From Mycolicibacterium peregrinum (lineage in GTDB: Bacteria > Actinomycetota > Actinomycetes > Mycobacteriales > Mycobacteriaceae), in the NCBI RefSeq assembly GCF_001665785.1, contig NZ_LZSO01000031.1, positions 1-64,000 of the forward strand: DNA of 64,000 nucleotides, read 5' to 3'. The position numbers were made by a program, and so were the translations under genes. The notes beneath the pieces were generated by a model. It did no database searches. It saw only the letters and a list, made by a program, of their open reading frames with translations, and was not told the origin of the DNA. Numbering within the stretch: the first letter of the stretch is position 1; each line of letters begins with the position of its first letter. Below, piece by piece: positions 61,358 to 64,000 of this stretch.

Positions 61358-61996
61358 ATGGTCGCCAAGGTGCGGGTGGTCGTGGGTGATGACCACCCGA
61401 TGTTCCGCGAGGGCGTCGTGCGCGCCTTGACCTCCAGCGGCGAGATAGACGTGGTGGCCGAGGCCGACAACGGCGCCGACGCACTGGAATTGATCCGGAC
61501 CCACCAGCCGCAGGTCGCCCTGCTCGATTACCGCATGCCACAACTCGACGGGGCCCAGGTGGCGGCAGCGGTCAGCCGTGACGAGTTGCCCACCAGGGTG
61601 CTGCTGGTCTCCGCACACGACGAGTCGGCGATCGTCTACACCGCGTTGCAGCAGGGGGCGGCCGGATTCCTGTCCAAGGAGTCCACCCGCAGCGAGCTGG
61701 TGAACGCCGTGCTGTCGTGTGCCAAGGGCCGCGACGTGCTCGACCCGAACCTGGCGGCCGGCCTGGCCGGCGAGATCCGTCGTCGCAACGAACCCGACGT
61801 CCCGGTGCTCAGCCCGCGGGAACGTGAGGTGCTCGACCTGATCGCCAAGGGCCTTTCCATCCCGGCCATGGCCAAGCAGCTGTTCCTGGCCCCGTCGACC
61901 GTGAAGACCCACGTGCAGCGTCTCTACGAGAAGCTGGGCGTCAGTGATCGGGGCGCGGCAGTCGCGGAGGCGATGCGTCGCCGGCTGCTGGACTGA
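61358..61996 (+). CDS. NarL-family response regulator
   Basis: A 212-residue response regulator. The receiver domain has the acidic pair GDDHP, the phosphorylated Asp 57 (LLDYRMP), Ser 85 and Lys 107 (LSKES). The C-terminal LuxR-type helix-turn-helix is LSPREREVLDLIAKGLSIPA followed by LAPSTVKTHVQRLYEKLGV. The start ATG 61,358 is the best fit to the receiver fold. Its kinase follows one base after the stop. Confidence 0.95.
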   Translation: MVAKVRVVVGDDHPMFREGVVRALTSSGEIDVVAEADNGADALELIRTHQPQVALLDYRMPQLDGAQVAAAVSRDELPTRVLLVSAHDESAIVYTALQQGAAGFLSKESTRSELVNAVLSCAKGRDVLDPNLAAGLAGEIRRRNEPDVPVLSPREREVLDLIAKGLSIPAMAKQLFLAPSTVKTHVQRLYEKLGVSDRGAAVAEAMRRRLLD

Positions 61997-61997
61997 C

Positions 61998-63164
61998 ATG
62001 GCAGGCGGACGCGTCGTCGAATTCTTCACCACCCAACCCGTCCGGGTTTCGGCGCTGCTGCGGCTGCCGCTGATCGGTCTGATCGTGGTGCTGGTCTCGG
62101 TGTGGGACGTCGACCACTGGCTGCCTGTCCTGTACGCGGTGATCCTGAGCGTCTACGCCGCCGTGGCGGTGCTGTGGCTGGTGGTGGTGTTCCGCGGACC
62201 TATGCCGCCGTGGGCCGAATGGGCCTCGACCGCAGTTGACGTACTGGTGCTGGTCGCCTTGTGCGCCGTCTCGGGTGGGGCCACCGCGGCGCTGCTGCCG
62301 GTGTTCTTCCTGTTGCCCATATCCGTTGCGTTCCAAGACCGTCCATGGCTGACCGCACTGCTCGGAGGCAGCACCGCAGTGGGATATCTCGCGGTGTGGA
62401 TCCTGTATTCCGAGCGTGACGACAACGTCGGCCTGCCCGACATCGTGTACATGCACGTGGGTTTTCTGGCGTGGCTGGCGGTCGCCTCGGCCGCGCTGTC
62501 ATTTGTGATGGCGCGCCGCTCGGCGCGGGTACGGACCTTGATGGAGGTCCGGCGCCAGTTGGTGTCGGAATCCACCCGGGCCGACGATCTGCGCAATGCC
62601 GAACTGGCCGAGCACCTTCACGACGGGCCACTGCAGACCCTGCTCGCCGCGCGCCTCGACCTCGACGAGATCCGCGAACGCATCCCGGATCCCGGCCTGG
62701 ACCGCGTCCATGCCGCAATGCAGGAGACCGCCGTCGGACTGCGCTCCACGGTCACCGCACTGCATCCGCAGGTCCTGGCTCAGCTGGGACTCACCCCGGC
62801 GGTGCGGGAACTGCTGCGTCAGTACGAGACTCGGCCCGATATCGCGGTGCGGGCGGATCTGGAGGACGTCGGGCGCCCCGTTGGGCAGGCGCTGCTGTAC
62901 CGCGCCGCGCGCGAGCTGCTGGCCAACATCAACAAGCATGCGGGGGCGACCACGATTTCCGTCGGCCTCTACCGTTCGGGGGAGCGTGTCGTGCTGACCG
63001 TGGCGGACAACGGCAAGGGATTCGACCCGGCGATACTGCCTCAGTCCGTCGCCGAGGGACACATCGGGCTGGCCTCACTGCAGGTGCGCATCGACGCCAT
63101 GGGCGGCTCGATGGCGATCAGCTCGGAGCCCGGGTTCGGCACCCAGGTCCGGGTCACGCTGTAG
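61998..63164 (+). CDS. NarL-type sensor histidine kinase
   Basis: A 388-residue sensor kinase partnering the response regulator at 61,358. Five to six membrane helices occupy about residues 15-175 with little extracytoplasmic sequence. The dimerisation/phosphoacceptor motif is AEHLHDGPLQTLL (His 208), and the ATPase domain has NINKHAGATTISVGL and VADNGKGFDP. The ligand is unknown; the membrane-buried sensor suggests a signal in the membrane. Confidence 0.94.
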   Translation: MAGGRVVEFFTTQPVRVSALLRLPLIGLIVVLVSVWDVDHWLPVLYAVILSVYAAVAVLWLVVVFRGPMPPWAEWASTAVDVLVLVALCAVSGGATAALLPVFFLLPISVAFQDRPWLTALLGGSTAVGYLAVWILYSERDDNVGLPDIVYMHVGFLAWLAVASAALSFVMARRSARVRTLMEVRRQLVSESTRADDLRNAELAEHLHDGPLQTLLAARLDLDEIRERIPDPGLDRVHAAMQETAVGLRSTVTALHPQVLAQLGLTPAVRELLRQYETRPDIAVRADLEDVGRPVGQALLYRAARELLANINKHAGATTISVGLYRSGERVVLTVADNGKGFDPAILPQSVAEGHIGLASLQVRIDAMGGSMAISSEPGFGTQVRVTL

Positions 63165-63170
63165 CCGCGG

Positions 63171-64000
63171 CTATTTCACGCAGGGGATGCCGGAGACCTT
63201 CATCTGGCTCAGGTCGGTGGGGGCCGGGGTGTAGGTACCGGTCGCGGTGGCGGCCACCGTCGTCACCGGGGTGCTTGGCGTGGTCTCCTCGGTCGTCGCG
63301 CTGGTCGAGTCCCAGGTGGAGTCCGCCCCGGACTCCGATGTCGCATCGCTCGTCAGGTATTCATCGCCGGGGAAATCGGTCCCCAGCGTCAGCTGAACGG
63401 TGCCGGCCACCACTTCGGACGACGGGTTCGCGATGACGCCGAGCTCGTCGGCCAACGATTGGGCGGCGGCCTCGGCGCCGGTCCCGTATTCGATCGTGGT
63501 GGTGGCGGCCAATGACTCACCGTCGCCGATCTGCCCCTCGGTGAATCCATGTGCGCCGAAAGTCGTTTCGAGCTGGGCGGCCAGTCCGCTGTACGTGGAC
63601 GCGTTGACCACATCGAGCACGGCGCCGTGGCCGTTGAGCGTCTGAGCCTTGCTGGTGGGCGTCGACGACGACGCGGTGTCGTCTTTCGAGACGAGATCGT
63701 GCACGATCTTGCGGATCGTCGGCACGTCGACGAGGTTGATGTCCTCGCCGTAGGAGTTCTGGCTGAACTCCTTGATCGGCAGGGTGTAGAGCGTCGGTGG
63801 TTTGTCGGTCAGCGCGGAGGCGCGCCGCGCGAAACTGGCCAGGTCGAATCCGGCGTCCAGCGCGACGTTCTGCTTCACCACGCCCAGGAGGTTGCGCAGT
63901 CCGGTTGGGCTGTTCAGCGTTCCGCTGTGGCCCAGCGCCGATACCAGTGCGGCGATGAAGGCCTGTTGACGACGGGTGCGGTCGAGGTCGGTGAAGTTCT
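63171..64000 (-). CDS. LytR-CpsA-Psr family protein, partial
   Basis: The gene runs off the window; the visible part is the C-terminal 276 codons. The end of the LCP catalytic domain is seen (DLDRTRRQQAFIAALVSALG) together with the C-terminal LytR_C domain (GAVLDVVNASTYSGLAAQLE, then TTTIEYGTGAEAAAQSLADE). LCP enzymes attach arabinogalactan to peptidoglycan in mycobacteria. The Ser/Thr-rich C-terminal tail (about the last 60 residues) is low complexity. The stop is TAG at 63,171-63,173, 6 bp from the kinase stop, convergent. Confidence 0.9.
   Translation of the reverse strand, partial: NFTDLDRTRRQQAFIAALVSALGHSGTLNSPTGLRNLLGVVKQNVALDAGFDLASFARRASALTDKPPTLYTLPIKEFSQNSYGEDINLVDVPTIRKIVHDLVSKDDTASSSTPTSKAQTLNGHGAVLDVVNASTYSGLAAQLETTFGAHGFTEGQIGDGESLAATTTIEYGTGAEAAAQSLADELGVIANPSSEVVAGTVQLTLGTDFPGDEYLTSDATSESGADSTWDSTSATTEETTPSTPVTTVAATATGTYTPAPTDLSQMKVSGIPCVK

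Overview
The window is one end of a high-GC mycobacterial contig. Gene content and order point to a fast-growing Mycolicibacterium close to M. smegmatis: a complete ESX-1 type VII secretion locus (espE to mycP1) is followed by a fructose phosphotransferase operon, then by homologues of the M. tuberculosis Rv0145-Rv0149 block (methyltransferases, short-chain dehydrogenase, quinone reductase) and of the Rv0153c-Rv0154c pair (ptpB, fadE2). The first 18 bases are not genomic: they match the Tn5/Nextera mosaic-end adapter, so the contig starts at a library artefact.

Positions 19-16,796 hold a truncated gene and then the + strand ESX-1 core: espE, espF, espG1, espH, eccA1, eccB1, eccCa1, eccCb1, PE35, PPE68, esxB, esxA, espI and eccD1, mostly overlapping or tightly spaced. 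EccB, EccC, EccD and EccE form the inner-membrane channel, EccA1 and the EspG1/EspH chaperones serve substrates, and MycP1 is the mycosin protease. The minus-strand set mycP1-eccE1-espL at 29,777-32,908 closes the locus.

Positions 16,797-29,776 are the accessory and most variable part: two lipoproteins, a small ORF coupled to espJ, a membrane protein with two copies of a Cys-bracketed domain, espK, a divergent espB, an IS256-family relic, a natural EspE-EspF fusion with its own EspH paralogue, an IS21-family relic, and a PH-like membrane protein beside an internally deleted copy of itself. A third EspH paralogue lies outside mycP1. This corresponds in position to the region of M. smegmatis esx-1 where mating identity for distributive conjugal transfer maps. 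It is the best candidate here for an under-described system: duplicated substrate/chaperone cassettes in a recombining, transposon-scarred island.

Positions 33,770-40,701 carry fructose uptake (HPr, FruA, FruK, a DeoR regulator, divergent Enzyme I) and a pirin. Positions 40,714-51,289 hold an FUSC-type membrane protein with a TetR regulator, a second TetR gene, two tandem LCM-type methyltransferases, two paralogous tiny secreted peptides, an SDR/quinone-reductase/HAD/methyltransferase run and DUF456 and YceI-like genes. Positions 51,409-56,647 hold a very large CtpI-like P-type ATPase flanked by two small proteins sharing a hydrophobic module. The remainder holds ptpB, fadE2, a SnoaL-like protein, an MFS transporter with a LysR regulator, a NarL-type two-component system and the 3' part of a LytR-CpsA-Psr gene. 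I saw no tRNA, rRNA or CRISPR array. Homology statements rest on recognised motifs and recalled family sequences; no search was run.
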